Shown here: piece by piece, positions 1-8,533 of the stretch
Numbering within the stretch: position 1 is the first letter of the stretch
Layout: each line of letters begins with the position of its first letter
Origin: CAYQJS01 sp964417895
Lineage (GTDB): Bacteria > Chloroflexota > UBA6077 > SHYK01
NCBI GenBank assembly: GCA_964417895.1
Contig: CAYQJS010000027.1
Span: 1 to 64,000, forward strand
Direction: 5' to 3'
DNA length: 64,000 nt
The notes under the pieces: generated by a model
Told to the model about the DNA's origin: nothing
Seen by the model: the letters and a program-made list of their open reading frames with translations, nothing else
The model's database searches: none
Position numbers and translations under genes: made by a program

Positions 1-64
1 GCTCATGCTTAGCTTGGCCACCACTTATGTATAAGGATGAGCCCAGAGGGAGAGGCAAGAAGCC

Positions 65-1078
65 CTACAAGTCCAGCGTGCTCGGCGCGAACATGCCCTC
101 GATCTTCATCTTCTCCTTCGTCAGGCCCTGCTCGTGGGAGAAGTCGATGATCGTTTGCAGCATCTCACGATTTCCCTTCACGCCGTAAGGGTACGGGTCG
201 TCCCCGAAGATCTCTCGGGTCCTGCGCAGGTACTGCGCTCCGAAGATGAGGCCCGAATGGATGCTGTCGGACATGCGCGCGTAGCAGTGCTCCTTCGCCG
301 CCAGGAATCCCTTGTAGAGGTTGAATGCGAGCCACGGGTACTGCCGATAAACGTCCCCCCGGATTGCGTACGCGTGGTTGGCGGGGATGTAGCCATGCGC
401 CTTGAAGAAGCGTGTGCCCTCGGCGACGAGATCCGGAAAGAGCGGCTTGATCTTGCTCCAGTCGCCCCCGAGCGCCCGGATGTGGGTTGACCTGTCGATG
501 AGATTCGATTGCGGCGACAAGGCCCTGCCCACGGGCGCTGCGTCCAGCTCATGGTTGACCAGCATGGATGCCAGGCTCTTGTCCGGCGGAATCCGATGGA
601 ACTTGATGCCATCGGGGGGCGTGAAGCCCGTGGCGCCTCCGTGGCTGAGCTCCTCGGTCCGCTCCATCCACCAGTCGACGGTGTACTGCGAGACGCCGAA
701 GTCGTGCTCGAGCACGCCCCTCATCCACAGCGACGCGGTCTGCTGGTATTCACCGACGCCGATGCGCTTACCGACCAGATCGTGGGGCTCCTCCACCCCC
801 GAGTCCGTGTTGATGGACAGGTTCGCGTGCATGAAGCGCCGCGAAGGGAACACGGGGATGGCGATCATATCCATACCGTGGGAGCGGGCGATAAGGTAGG
901 AGGAGAGCGACATCTCGGAGAACTCGAACTCCTGGAAGTTGAGCTGCCGCCAGAATGTCTCCGAAGGGTCCGAGTTGGTGTGAACCACCTCGACGCCCTC
1001 GACTTCGATTGCGCCGTCGATGAGCGCCTGGGTGCGCTCGTTGGGTTGAGAGATCATGCTGAGCCTGAGCTTCGCCAT
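65..1078 (-). CDS. Solute-binding / 4,5-dihydroxyphthalate decarboxylase-fold protein
   Basis: A 337-residue protein of the NMT1/4,5-dihydroxyphthalate decarboxylase-like periplasmic-binding fold. It shares a clear block with the protein at 61905-62909: a run reading AIPVFPSRRF, then NTDSG, a DLVGKRIGV segment and EYQQTA. Start chosen at the ATG at 1078 because GGAGG lies about 8 nt upstream; 25 in-frame upstream codons look non-coding. There is no obvious signal peptide, so it may be a cytoplasmic enzyme of this fold rather than an exported binding protein. No transporter genes are adjacent. Family assignment is good; substrate and reaction are unknown. Confidence 0.8.
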   Translation of the reverse strand: MAKLRLSMISQPNERTQALIDGAIEVEGVEVVHTNSDPSETFWRQLNFQEFEFSEMSLSSYLIARSHGMDMIAIPVFPSRRFMHANLSINTDSGVEEPHDLVGKRIGVGEYQQTASLWMRGVLEHDFGVSQYTVDWWMERTEELSHGGATGFTPPDGIKFHRIPPDKSLASMLVNHELDAAPVGRALSPQSNLIDRSTHIRALGGDWSKIKPLFPDLVAEGTRFFKAHGYIPANHAYAIRGDVYRQYPWLAFNLYKGFLAAKEHCYARMSDSIHSGLIFGAQYLRRTREIFGDDPYPYGVKGNREMLQTIIDFSHEQGLTKEKMKIEGMFAPSTLDL

Positions 1079-1378
1079 GTCGGGCAATCCTCCGGTGCGG
1101 TGGTGTGCTGTGCCAGCACGCGGTTCTGCCGAGTGAGCAACGTATGGGACCATAACGAGTGCCGAGACGTCAAGTCCGGCGCTCGGTGCAAGGCGCCGAG
1201 AGCGCGTGCCATCGCGGGGTTCTCCGGCGAGATTTCCCCTGGTCGGTATGGGAAGCCAGACAGTTCGCGGTGATGGTGGCGTTCCTCGCCTCTGAGCGGG
1301 CGAGCTAGTATCAAGGGCAGACAGTTCTCAGCGACGGGGGCGTTGTCGGGGCGCCTGAGAGGAGTTCTGAGTGGCAGA

Positions 1379-1420
1379 AAGACAGCCCACCCTCGATCCC
1401 CTCTGAGAGTGGGCTGTCTT
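1379..1420 (-). terminator. Probable intrinsic terminator, possibly bidirectional
   Basis: Perfect 12-bp inverted repeat (AAGACAGCCCAC paired with GTGGGCTGTCTT) with an 18-nt loop. Read on the minus strand it ends in CTTTCT, and on the plus strand in CTTGTCT. It lies just downstream of the two small minus-strand peptide genes (1498-1767), so it most likely ends that transcript. The rest of 1079-1497 shows no convincing gene. Confidence 0.6.
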
Positions 1421-1497
1421 GTCTAAAACCGAAGGCTGATTAGACCGCATGCCCCTGCGGGGCACCACTGGCGATGAAAAACCGGCCTATTTTCAGG

Positions 1498-1623
1498 TTA
1501 GGCCAACGCTTCGCGTGGGACGGCGACCCGAGATGGCGCCACCCTGGGCTTGGCGGGGGCGAACGCCCAAACGGCGATGAGCGCGGCGAACGCGACCAGA
1601 CCGGCGATAATTTCGATATCCAC
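1498..1623 (-). CDS. Small single-span membrane peptide (41 aa)
   Basis: A 41-codon reading frame starting at GTG with a strong GGAGGAGG ribosome-binding site 5 nt upstream. Residues 5-22 form one hydrophobic helix (IIAGLVAFAALIAVWAF), followed by a short basic/proline tail. It is the second of two small genes on this strand, 42 nt after the first, and is followed by a terminator at 1379-1420. Size and shape resemble accessory peptides such as KdpF, but no kdp or oxidase genes follow, so no function is assigned. Confidence 0.55.
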   Translation of the reverse strand: MDIEIIAGLVAFAALIAVWAFAPAKPRVAPSRVAVPREALA

Positions 1624-1665
1624 AGCTACCTCCTCCTCAATCCCTTCGTCCCGGCTGAGTTTCTG

Positions 1666-1767
1666 CTACCTGACGCCCCGCGCCCTCTCCGGAAGCACGG
1701 CCCAGGCGAAGCTGACAGTACCGAAGGCGACCAGCGCGAATAGAACGTCCAAACCCACTACGATCAC
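1666..1767 (-). CDS. Small single-span membrane peptide (33 aa)
   Basis: A 33-codon frame with one hydrophobic span (LFALVAFGTVSFAWAVL) followed by a basic tail PERARGVR, typical of an N-out/C-in small membrane peptide. The GTG at 1767 directly abuts a GAGAGGG run; a second GTG three codons later (1758) is better spaced from it, so the exact start is uncertain. The leader upstream (about 1790-1825) can form a hairpin with a GAAA tetraloop. It precedes a second small membrane peptide gene. Function unknown. Confidence 0.45.
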   Translation of the reverse strand: MIVVGLDVLFALVAFGTVSFAWAVLPERARGVR

Positions 1768-1890
1768 CCCTCTCAGACATGGCTGCCTGTTTCTCGCGCC
1801 GACCTTTCGGCCATCGGCTCGCGGTTGACATTATCCTAGCCCGCGGTTTGTACGGGGCGGTATGGCCAGACCGCCTGAAATCGAGGGGCC

Positions 1891-1990
1891 NNNNNNNNNN
1901 NNNNNNNNNNNNNNNNNNNNNNNNNNNNNNNNNNNNNNNNNNNNNNNNNNNNNNNNNNNNNNNNNNNNNNNNNNNNNNNNNNNNNNNNNN
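1891..1990. other. Assembly gap (100 N)
   Basis: One hundred undetermined bases. The exact round number suggests a scaffold gap of unknown true length, so the distance between the ammonium transporter gene and the small peptide genes is not known. Confidence 0.99.
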
Positions 1991-2065
1991 GGCCCATCCT
2001 CCATAGATACCGGGGCCACGCTCACCCGTACGTCTCCCCGCCCCGTCGAGGGGGAGAGGAAGCGC

Positions 2066-3460
2066 CTAGATCTCTACGGCGTAGGCGGCCTCGCCGTGAA
2101 CGGAGGCATCGAGACCCTCCAGCTCTTCCTCGGGACGAACCCGGAGGCCGACGGTCACGTCGAGCAGCATCAAGATGACCCAGGTGATAGCGGCAGCCCA
2201 GATCCACGAGGCGGCCACGGCGATGGCCTGAGAGGCGAGCTGCCCGGCGTTCCCATAGAAGAGACCGTTGGCGCCACCGCTGTTGACCGCGATCGTGGCG
2301 AACAGCCCGGTCGCGAGCGCGCCCCAGGTGCCACCGACGCCGTGCACGCCCCACACATCCAGCGCGTCGTCCACTCCCATCTGGTGCTTGATCCAGATGA
2401 CCCCCAGGTAGCAGAAGATGCCGGCCCCTAGCCCGATGATGATCGCGCCCATGGGATTTACGTAGCCCGAGGCGGGCGTGATGGCGACCAGCCCTGCGAC
2501 TGCGCCCGCGGCTGCTCCCAGGACGCTGGGGTTCCCCTTATGGATCCAGCTCATGGTCATCCACGTGATCGCCGCCATGGCCGTGGCCACGTGGGTGACA
2601 ACGAACGCGCTTGTCGCCACGGTGTTGGCCGCCACGGCGCTCCCCGCGTTGAAACCGAACCAGCCGAACCACAGTAGTGATGCGCCCAGCACGACCATGG
2701 TGCCGTCGTGCGGCTCGAGCGGCTCCTCGCCGAAGCCCAGGCGCTTCCCGAGGACAATGGCGGCGACGAGCGCTGACACACCGGAGCTGATGTGCACCAC
2801 CGTTCCACCAGCGAAGTCAATAGCGCCGAGGCCGCGGAGCCAGCCCGGCTGCACGCACGCTCCGGCGGAATCCACCGCCCCGCAGCTCCACACCCAGTGA
2901 GCGATGGGGTCGTAGACGAACGTAGCCCACAACAGGGTGAAGAACACGAACGCCTTGAAACTCATCCGCTCGGCAAAGGCGCCCGTGATCAACGCGGGCG
3001 TGATCACCGCGAACATCATCTGGAAGACCATGTAGGCCTGGTGCGGGATGGTGGCGGCATAGGCCGGGTTGGGCTCCAGCCCGACGCCGGTCAACCCTAT
3101 CCAGCTCAGGCTCCCGATGATGCCGGCACCTCCGACGTCCGGGCCGAAGGCGAGGCTGTAGCCCCACAGCACCCACTGGACGCTCACCAGGCCAATGATG
3201 ATGAAGCTCTGCATGATAGTCGCGAGCGCATTCTTCCGACGGACCAGCCCGCCGTAGAAGAAGGCGAGACCGGGCGTCATCAGAAGCACCAGCGCTGATG
3301 CCGTCAGCACCCATGCCGTGTCGCCGGTGTCGATCTTGAGCTCCGGCATCGCCGGAACGGACGCGGGTGCCGTAGCCTGTGCCGCGACCCCCGCCGCGAA
3401 CGCCAGAAAGACGCCGAGAACGCCGCAAAGAATCAGTCCCAGACGCACCTTGGATCTCAC
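2066..3460 (-). CDS. amt: Ammonium transporter Amt
   Basis: A 464-residue Amt/Mep/Rh-family channel that moves ammonium/ammonia across the cytoplasmic membrane. An N-terminal signal-like segment (residues 1-28) precedes about eleven hydrophobic spans. Family hallmarks are visible: the first pore histidine in PIAHWVW, the second in WGVHGVGGTWG, and the ITGAFAERM block. Start is GTG with AAAGGAGG 8 nt upstream; an out-of-frame ATG in between is ignored. No glnB/glnK gene is next to it, although such genes often accompany amt. The gene sits alone, divergent from the M24-fold gene. Confidence 0.95.
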   Translation of the reverse strand: MRSKVRLGLILCGVLGVFLAFAAGVAAQATAPASVPAMPELKIDTGDTAWVLTASALVLLMTPGLAFFYGGLVRRKNALATIMQSFIIIGLVSVQWVLWGYSLAFGPDVGGAGIIGSLSWIGLTGVGLEPNPAYAATIPHQAYMVFQMMFAVITPALITGAFAERMSFKAFVFFTLLWATFVYDPIAHWVWSCGAVDSAGACVQPGWLRGLGAIDFAGGTVVHISSGVSALVAAIVLGKRLGFGEEPLEPHDGTMVVLGASLLWFGWFGFNAGSAVAANTVATSAFVVTHVATAMAAITWMTMSWIHKGNPSVLGAAAGAVAGLVAITPASGYVNPMGAIIIGLGAGIFCYLGVIWIKHQMGVDDALDVWGVHGVGGTWGALATGLFATIAVNSGGANGLFYGNAGQLASQAIAVAASWIWAAAITWVILMLLDVTVGLRVRPEEELEGLDASVHGEAAYAVEI

Positions 3461-3661
3461 CGGTCATACCTCCTTTACTAGATGAGACTCCCGGACAACT
3501 CCGCATGATAGAGCAAACGGCGTTTCGTGTATAGCCTAGAAGTACACCCTCTTTTCGCAGGAGCGTCGGGCAGTATGCACAAATATTTCTCCGGGTTGAG
3601 CGCATGCCAACCTGCTGATAGACTGCCCCAACACCGTCGACGGGGAGGGGAAGGCGCGCTC
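3461..3661. other. Divergent intergenic region
   Basis: About 200 nt between the divergent amt gene and the M24-fold gene. It must carry both promoters, but I see no clear consensus -35/-10 pair. No gene or repeat is recognised. Confidence 0.4.
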
Positions 3662-4882
3662 ATGGTTGAAGAGCCGCGATACCCTTACCCCAGCTTCCCG
3701 CTCCCCGAGCGCGATCGTCGCTGGCGCGCGCTGCGCGCCATGATGGAGCAGGAAGGCCTCGACTGCGTCATCACCCCCAACAACACCGGCCATTCCGCGC
3801 ACTTTCAGGCTGAGTCGCGGTATTTGACGCAGTGCGGTGGCGGCGGCGACGCGGATGTCGCCTGCGTGTTCCCTCTGGAAGGTGACGTGGCCGCCGTGGC
3901 GACGAGCTGCGAGCAGTGGCGGCACGTCCAGAACTGGGTGACAGACCTCCGCGAGGCGCGACGCGCCTACGGCCGGGCCACGGCCGAGAAGCTCCGGGAG
4001 GTTCCTCTGCCGAACAAGCGCGTCGGCATTGTGGGGCTCGAGGGCTACGCGCGGGCGCCGGAGGGGGTGGTCCTCTACGGGTTCATGCAAGCCCTGCGGG
4101 ACGCATTCCCCGAGGTCCGGTGGATCGACTTCACCGTGCAGCTGCAAGGGCTGCGCGCTATCAAGAGCACGGAGGAGATCGCGTTCCTTGCGAAGAGCAT
4201 GGAGCTGGTGGACCGAGCTTTTCAACGGGTGGTGGAGCTAGCGAGGCCGGGAATCAAGGACTACGAGGCGTGGGGCGCGGCGATGGGCGAGATCTTTAAG
4301 GGAGGAAGCGAGATCCCTGTGCACAACCACTGGGGCAGCGGCGCGCGCCCCAGCACGCTCACCCGCCCGACGCACGGCGAGCTGCAGCGCGGCCACCTCA
4401 TCGTCAACGAGATCGAGGCCGCCTACGGCGGCTACCACGCCCAGGGGGTGCAGCCTATCGCCATTGAGGACTGCGACTCGGTCTTGAAGGACCTCTACGC
4501 CATGCACGCCGAGTACTGGCAGCGCTGCCTGGGGTCGCTGGCCGTCGGCCGCACCGTCGGGGAGATCGACGCAAGGTGCCAGGATATCGCCGAGGAGGTC
4601 GTGCCGGCGGGCGGACCCTTCGAGAAAATCCGGGGCAGGCTGGCGATGCACGGGCGCGGCCTTGGCTCCGACGGCCCGCTCGTCACCGGCACCGGCCGAA
4701 GCCCGGCAACGATGGCACAGTCCTTCGCCGCGGGATGGGCGTTCGTCTTCAAGCCGTCGTTGAGCGTCGAGGTCAGCAAACGCAGCTACAGCGCGACCTG
4801 GGGCGACACCGTTGTCATGGAGGAGGGGGGCGCTCGCCGTCTCGGCAGCAGGACCCCCGGGCTGATGATCGCCGGGGTGTGA
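3662..4882 (+). CDS. M24-fold (Xaa-Pro aminopeptidase/creatinase-like) protein with degenerate metal site
   Basis: A 406-residue protein with the two-part M24 layout: an N-terminal creatinase-like domain (about 1-165) and a C-terminal pita-bread domain. Start is the ATG at 3662, with GGGGAGGGG about 10 nt upstream. In canonical M24 metallopeptidases five residues (D, D, H, E, E) bind two metals. Here the aligned positions read E (NEIEAAYGGY), Q (YHAQG), H (MHGRG), K (FKPSLS) and G (WGDTVV), so only the histidine survives. It therefore probably works like creatinase or another metal-free member. Next to a TPP-dependent enzyme it may belong to a small catabolic unit; substrate unknown. Confidence 0.75.
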   Translation: MVEEPRYPYPSFPLPERDRRWRALRAMMEQEGLDCVITPNNTGHSAHFQAESRYLTQCGGGGDADVACVFPLEGDVAAVATSCEQWRHVQNWVTDLREARRAYGRATAEKLREVPLPNKRVGIVGLEGYARAPEGVVLYGFMQALRDAFPEVRWIDFTVQLQGLRAIKSTEEIAFLAKSMELVDRAFQRVVELARPGIKDYEAWGAAMGEIFKGGSEIPVHNHWGSGARPSTLTRPTHGELQRGHLIVNEIEAAYGGYHAQGVQPIAIEDCDSVLKDLYAMHAEYWQRCLGSLAVGRTVGEIDARCQDIAEEVVPAGGPFEKIRGRLAMHGRGLGSDGPLVTGTGRSPATMAQSFAAGWAFVFKPSLSVEVSKRSYSATWGDTVVMEEGGARRLGSRTPGLMIAGV

Positions 4883-4964
4883 GAAGCCGCCCGAACCTGT
4901 CTGATGGACGCTTTCATGAGTGCGACCGGGTCCGCTCCGAGCCTGAACACGAGGAGGGATAGCC

Positions 4965-6592
4965 ATGAAGATGACCGTTGCCCAGGTGCTCGTCCGATTC
5001 CTGAAAGAGGCCGGCGTGCGCCACATCTTCGGCGTGAGCGGGCACTCCATCTTCGATCTGACGGATGCCATCTACCTCGAGCCTGGAATCGACCTGGTCT
5101 TTGCCCAGATCGAGATCTCCGCCGCCTACATGGCCAGCGCCCACAGCCGGGCGCTCCGCGCCGCCTCCGCCTGCCTGGCCTCGGCGGGCGCGGGCGCCAC
5201 CAATCTGGTCACGGGCGTCGCACAGGCGTTCAAGGAGTCAGCGCCGGTGCTGGTGATCTCCTCCGACGTCGACAGTCAATTCGCGGGCAAAGGCGCGTCG
5301 TCGTGGCACGAGGTGCCGCAGGAGGCAATCTTCCGGCCGATCACTCGGATGAGCTTGACCCTCAGGCGCCCCGACGACGTCCTGAGCGCCAGTGTCTCGA
5401 TGCCGCCACCGCGCGTCGCTCTGGCCCGGTGTATCTGGGGATACCGCGCGACTTCCAGTTGGAGGAAGTCGAGGTGCCGCCGACGCCGTGGGTCGAGGCC
5501 ACGATCGCACGAGCCGAGCCGGACCCTGCCCTCGTGCAGCACGCCGCGGATGAGCTTGCGGGAGCCACCGCTCCCACGATCATCGTCGGAGGCGGCGTGC
5601 ATTGGGCGGGGTGCGCAGATGAGGTCCGCCACGTGGCCGAGCTGCTTAACGCGCCTTTCGGAACCACCCCGTCGCACAAAGGCCTGATCTCCGAGGCGCA
5701 CCCGTTGTCACTGGGCGTGCTGGGCTTCGGAGCATTCCCCTTCGCCAACGCCGCGTGCCGGGAGTCCGACGTGATTCTGGCCATCGGCACCACGTTCAGT
5801 GAGGCCCTGACCCTCGGCTATGGCGACAAGGTCGTCCCGAGTGGGGCTAAGATCATCCAGGTGGACACCGACCCAGCAGAGATCGGAAAGTCGTATCCGG
5901 TTGCTGTGGGCGTCGTGGTGGACGCGAAGGCGTTCACGACGGCGCTTTTGGCGCGGCTCCGCGCCGGCGCCCGCCCCGCCAGTTCAGCGTCGAGAGTCGA
6001 GCGCATTCAGGCTGAGAAAGCCGCCTGGCAAGGCGAGTTGGCCCGGCGCGGCGCGCCGTCCGCGGGCCCCATCACGCAGTGGCACCTGTACCACGCGCTG
6101 CACGAGGCGCTCGGCGAGGACACGCTGGTGGTGGCGGAGGGCGGCACCGGCGAGTTGATCCACCGCTTCGTCGCGACGGCGCCGGTCTACTCGGGCGGCG
6201 ACTTCCGTCCCATCGGCCACGGGCTGGCCACCGCCATCGGCCTGCAATACGCGTTTCCGGAGCGGCGTGTGGCCTGCGTGAGCGGCGACGGCTCATTCAT
6301 GATGGAGCTGCAGGAGCTTGCGACCGCCACGCGCGACGGCTTGCCCATCGTGTGCGTCGTGGTCCACAACGACGCGTACGGCAACATGAAGCGCGACCAG
6401 ATCCGCCACTACGCCGGGCGTGTAATCGGCACGGAGCTGAACGTGCCGGACCTCTGCACCCTCGGGACGGCGTTCCGGGCGCACGTCGAGCGCGTCGATC
6501 AACCCTCGCAGCTGGCGGACGCCATCGGCAGCGCCCTGGCGTCGCGGAAGACGGCGCTCCTGGACGTTGTCTGCCCCATCGAGGGCATCTGA
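4965..6592 (+). pseudogene. Thiamine diphosphate-dependent (acetolactate synthase-like) enzyme, frameshifted
   Basis: Coding similarity runs through two frames. Frame one (from ATG 4965) carries the N-terminal pyrimidine-binding domain, including the catalytic-type Glu in FAQIEISAAYM. From about 5384 it continues in another frame with SGPVYLGIPRDF, the central domain, and the C-terminal pyrophosphate domain with the GDGS...HNDAYGN cofactor motif. Joining CTG to GAG at 5382-5386 needs one extra G, so one base is missing from a GG pair. Corrected length would be 542 residues, normal for the acetolactate synthase/benzoylformate decarboxylase superfamily. It may be a real mutation or an assembly error. 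Substrate unknown. Confidence 0.8.
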
Positions 6593-6602
6593 CCGGCGGG
6601 CT

Positions 6603-6896
6603 TCAGGGCGAGAGCCAGGCGTCGATCCGCTCCCGCGAGTCGAAATAGCCGGTTGGAAATTGCGCCGGACCTTCGGGTGCGGGTTCGCTAGCGGCACCCA
6701 CGCCTGGCGGCGTCAGGAAGGCGAACTTCCTCACGCCGGCGCGGTTGTAGCGCGGAATGATGTTCTGATCTCTCCACTCCGCAAAGTCTGCGCTTGGGCG
6801 GTACCTGAACAGCCGAGTATCGACGATCATGAAGCGCCACTGGAGTTGCGAAGCCAACCGGCGCCTCGTCGGCGGCGGGACTTGACGCCAGAACAT
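6603..6896 (-). CDS. Small protein resembling the C-terminal half of a SpoIIAA/STAS-like family
   Basis: A 97-residue frame starting at ATG 6896. The end (YFDSRERIDAWL) and the middle (IIPRYNRAGVRKFAFL) look like the C-terminal half of small STAS/SpoIIAA-like proteins. The usual N-terminal half is absent, so it may be shortened. The start codon lies inside the promoter of the divergent radical SAM gene. Assignment is tentative. Confidence 0.5.
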   Translation of the reverse strand: MFWRQVPPPTRRRLASQLQWRFMIVDTRLFRYRPSADFAEWRDQNIIPRYNRAGVRKFAFLTPPGVGAASEPAPEGPAQFPTGYFDSRERIDAWLSP

Positions 6897-6910
6897 GAGT
6901 TCTATACAAT
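6882..6910 (+). promoter_or_regulatory. Sigma-70-type promoter for the radical SAM gene
   Basis: TTGACG (6882-6887), a 17-nt spacer, then TACAAT (6905-6910). This would start transcription near 6917, about 34 nt before the ATG at 6951. It overlaps the start codon of the divergent gene ending at 6896. Confidence 0.55.
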
Positions 6911-6950
6911 GGGGTGAAACAAACGTTCTGAACGAGAGTGAGGCTGACGA

Positions 6951-7853
6951 ATGGTGGTTCCCCCTATCGTCCACGAGATCCTGGCGCGCTCGGCGCTCAA
7001 CCCGGTGCAGGGGATGCCCTTCAAGTGGTCGCTCAACCCCTACAAGGGCTGCGCCCATGCCTGTGGCTACTGCTACGCGCGCGCGTACCACAGCTTTCTC
7101 GACCTGCCGCCCTCAGCGTTTGAGACGCAGTTGTTCGTGAAGACCAATCTGGCCGATGTACTGCGGGGAGAGCTGCGGCGCCCGTCCTGGCTGGGCGAGC
7201 ACATCGCCGTCGGGACGGCGACGGACCCCTACCAGCCGCTGGAGGGGCAGTACCGCGTCACGCGCGGTTGCCTCGAGGCCATCGCCGAAGCGGCGAATCC
7301 CGGATCGGTGACGACCAAGGGGACGCTCGTGACACGGGACATCGACGTGCTCTCCCACCTGGCGCGCAGGACCGATTTCAGCGTTCACGTGAGCCTTATC
7401 AGCCTCGATCGCGACCTGCTGCGGAAGGTGGAGCCCGGCGCGCCGGCGCCGTCGGCTCGGCTGCGCGCCATCGAGCGCCTCAGTGGGGCGGGGATTCCCG
7501 TGTCGGTCAACCTCGCCCCTGTCCTCCCCGGCATCACAGACCAGCCTGAGGCCATGGCCGAAGTCGTGCGCGCCGCGGCCCAGTACGGAGCAGGCGACGT
7601 TTGGACCGGCGCCCTGCGCCTCGCGCCGGGGGTCAAGGAGCACTTCATGGGGATCCTGGCCCGGGAGTTCCCCCACCTCGAGCCGAGCTACCATCGGCTG
7701 TACGCCGGGAGCGCCAACCTTCCCACCGGCTACCAGCTCCGCATCGAGAGCCAGGTGAGCGGCGTGCGCCGCGCCGAGGGCATGATCTCCATCCCACTTG
7801 AGCCGGAGACAGAGCGCGGCGCTCGCCGCGCCCAACTCGCACTCCCCATTTAG
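6951..7853 (+). CDS. Rv2578c-family radical SAM protein
   Basis: A 300-residue radical S-adenosylmethionine protein. The 4Fe-4S ligands are C34, C38 and C41 in GCAHACGYCYARAYH, the CxxxCxxC motif common to the spore photoproduct lyase-like/Rv2578c group. The following GTATDPYQP segment is also typical of this group. The gene has its own consensus-like promoter and a GAGTGAGG ribosome-binding site. Function of the family is not established; DNA or nucleotide repair is sometimes suggested by similarity. No neighbour clarifies it. Confidence 0.88.
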   Translation: MVVPPIVHEILARSALNPVQGMPFKWSLNPYKGCAHACGYCYARAYHSFLDLPPSAFETQLFVKTNLADVLRGELRRPSWLGEHIAVGTATDPYQPLEGQYRVTRGCLEAIAEAANPGSVTTKGTLVTRDIDVLSHLARRTDFSVHVSLISLDRDLLRKVEPGAPAPSARLRAIERLSGAGIPVSVNLAPVLPGITDQPEAMAEVVRAAAQYGAGDVWTGALRLAPGVKEHFMGILAREFPHLEPSYHRLYAGSANLPTGYQLRIESQVSGVRRAEGMISIPLEPETERGARRAQLALPI

Positions 7854-7877
7854 GATCGGGCCACCTAGAATAAGGGC

Positions 7878-8417
7878 GTGGACGAGGTATTTCGCGGCGC
7901 TCTTCCGGACATGAGCCATCCCGCGCTATCCGAGCGCCTCAATCTGGCGGGGCAGGCGATCACCGTTCAGGTCTCGCCTGTCAGGACGTACGACGACTAT
8001 GGACCTGACGTCGACGTGCTGCACGTCTGCGCGCGCCGCGAGGATGGCGCCCCGCTCGCGCTGCGCGACATCCATGCCGCGGCTTCGCGCGAGGCCGCCT
8101 ACAACCTCTGGACCTTCCTGTGCGAACAGCTCCGCGCCGCGGCGACGCTGGCGTACGGTCTGACGGAGACCCCGGACGTGCAGCCCAACCCACGCCTCGG
8201 GTGCTGGGGGCCGAGGCCGGACCTGGCGGCCGGCGCGGCCGATGACGACGGCGCTACCGCCCTCGTGATCGGCGTAGCTATCGACAAGCGAGGGGCTTCC
8301 ACGCCGAGGAGGCACCGTCTCCTTGTGCTGGCGCTGCGCTCCGCCCTCGTCGCGGCGCTCCGCCGCTGGACCGAGGACCCGGAGTCGCGCAGCGACGTCG
8401 CTTCTCGCTTGAACTGA
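7878..8417 (+). CDS. Hypothetical protein (179 aa)
   Basis: Open frame from GTG 7878, only 24 nt after the radical SAM gene, with codon usage like its neighbours. No recognised domain. The middle has a run of conserved-looking aromatics and acids (VRTYDDYGPDVDVLHVCAR) and the C-terminus is basic and helical. The ribosome-binding site is weak (AAGGG); the ATG at 7911 is an alternative. Likely expressed together with the radical SAM gene. Confidence 0.55.
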   Translation: MDEVFRGALPDMSHPALSERLNLAGQAITVQVSPVRTYDDYGPDVDVLHVCARREDGAPLALRDIHAAASREAAYNLWTFLCEQLRAAATLAYGLTETPDVQPNPRLGCWGPRPDLAAGAADDDGATALVIGVAIDKRGASTPRRHRLLVLALRSALVAALRRWTEDPESRSDVASRLN

Positions 8418-8533
8418 CGCGTCTTTGCTCAGGTTTCTCGGCTGTGCTCCCTCCAAGATTCCTCCGTGGTTTCCGCGCTCGCCAATCTGAGAGACCGTCG
8501 CGCGGCGTATGATTCATGCGAGGAGAGTGCCGT

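Noticed and set aside
1474..1828. Plus-strand frames of about 90 codons near the assembly gap
   Set aside because: No ribosome-binding site or hydrophobic logic; the opposite strand has two small membrane peptides with good initiation signals.
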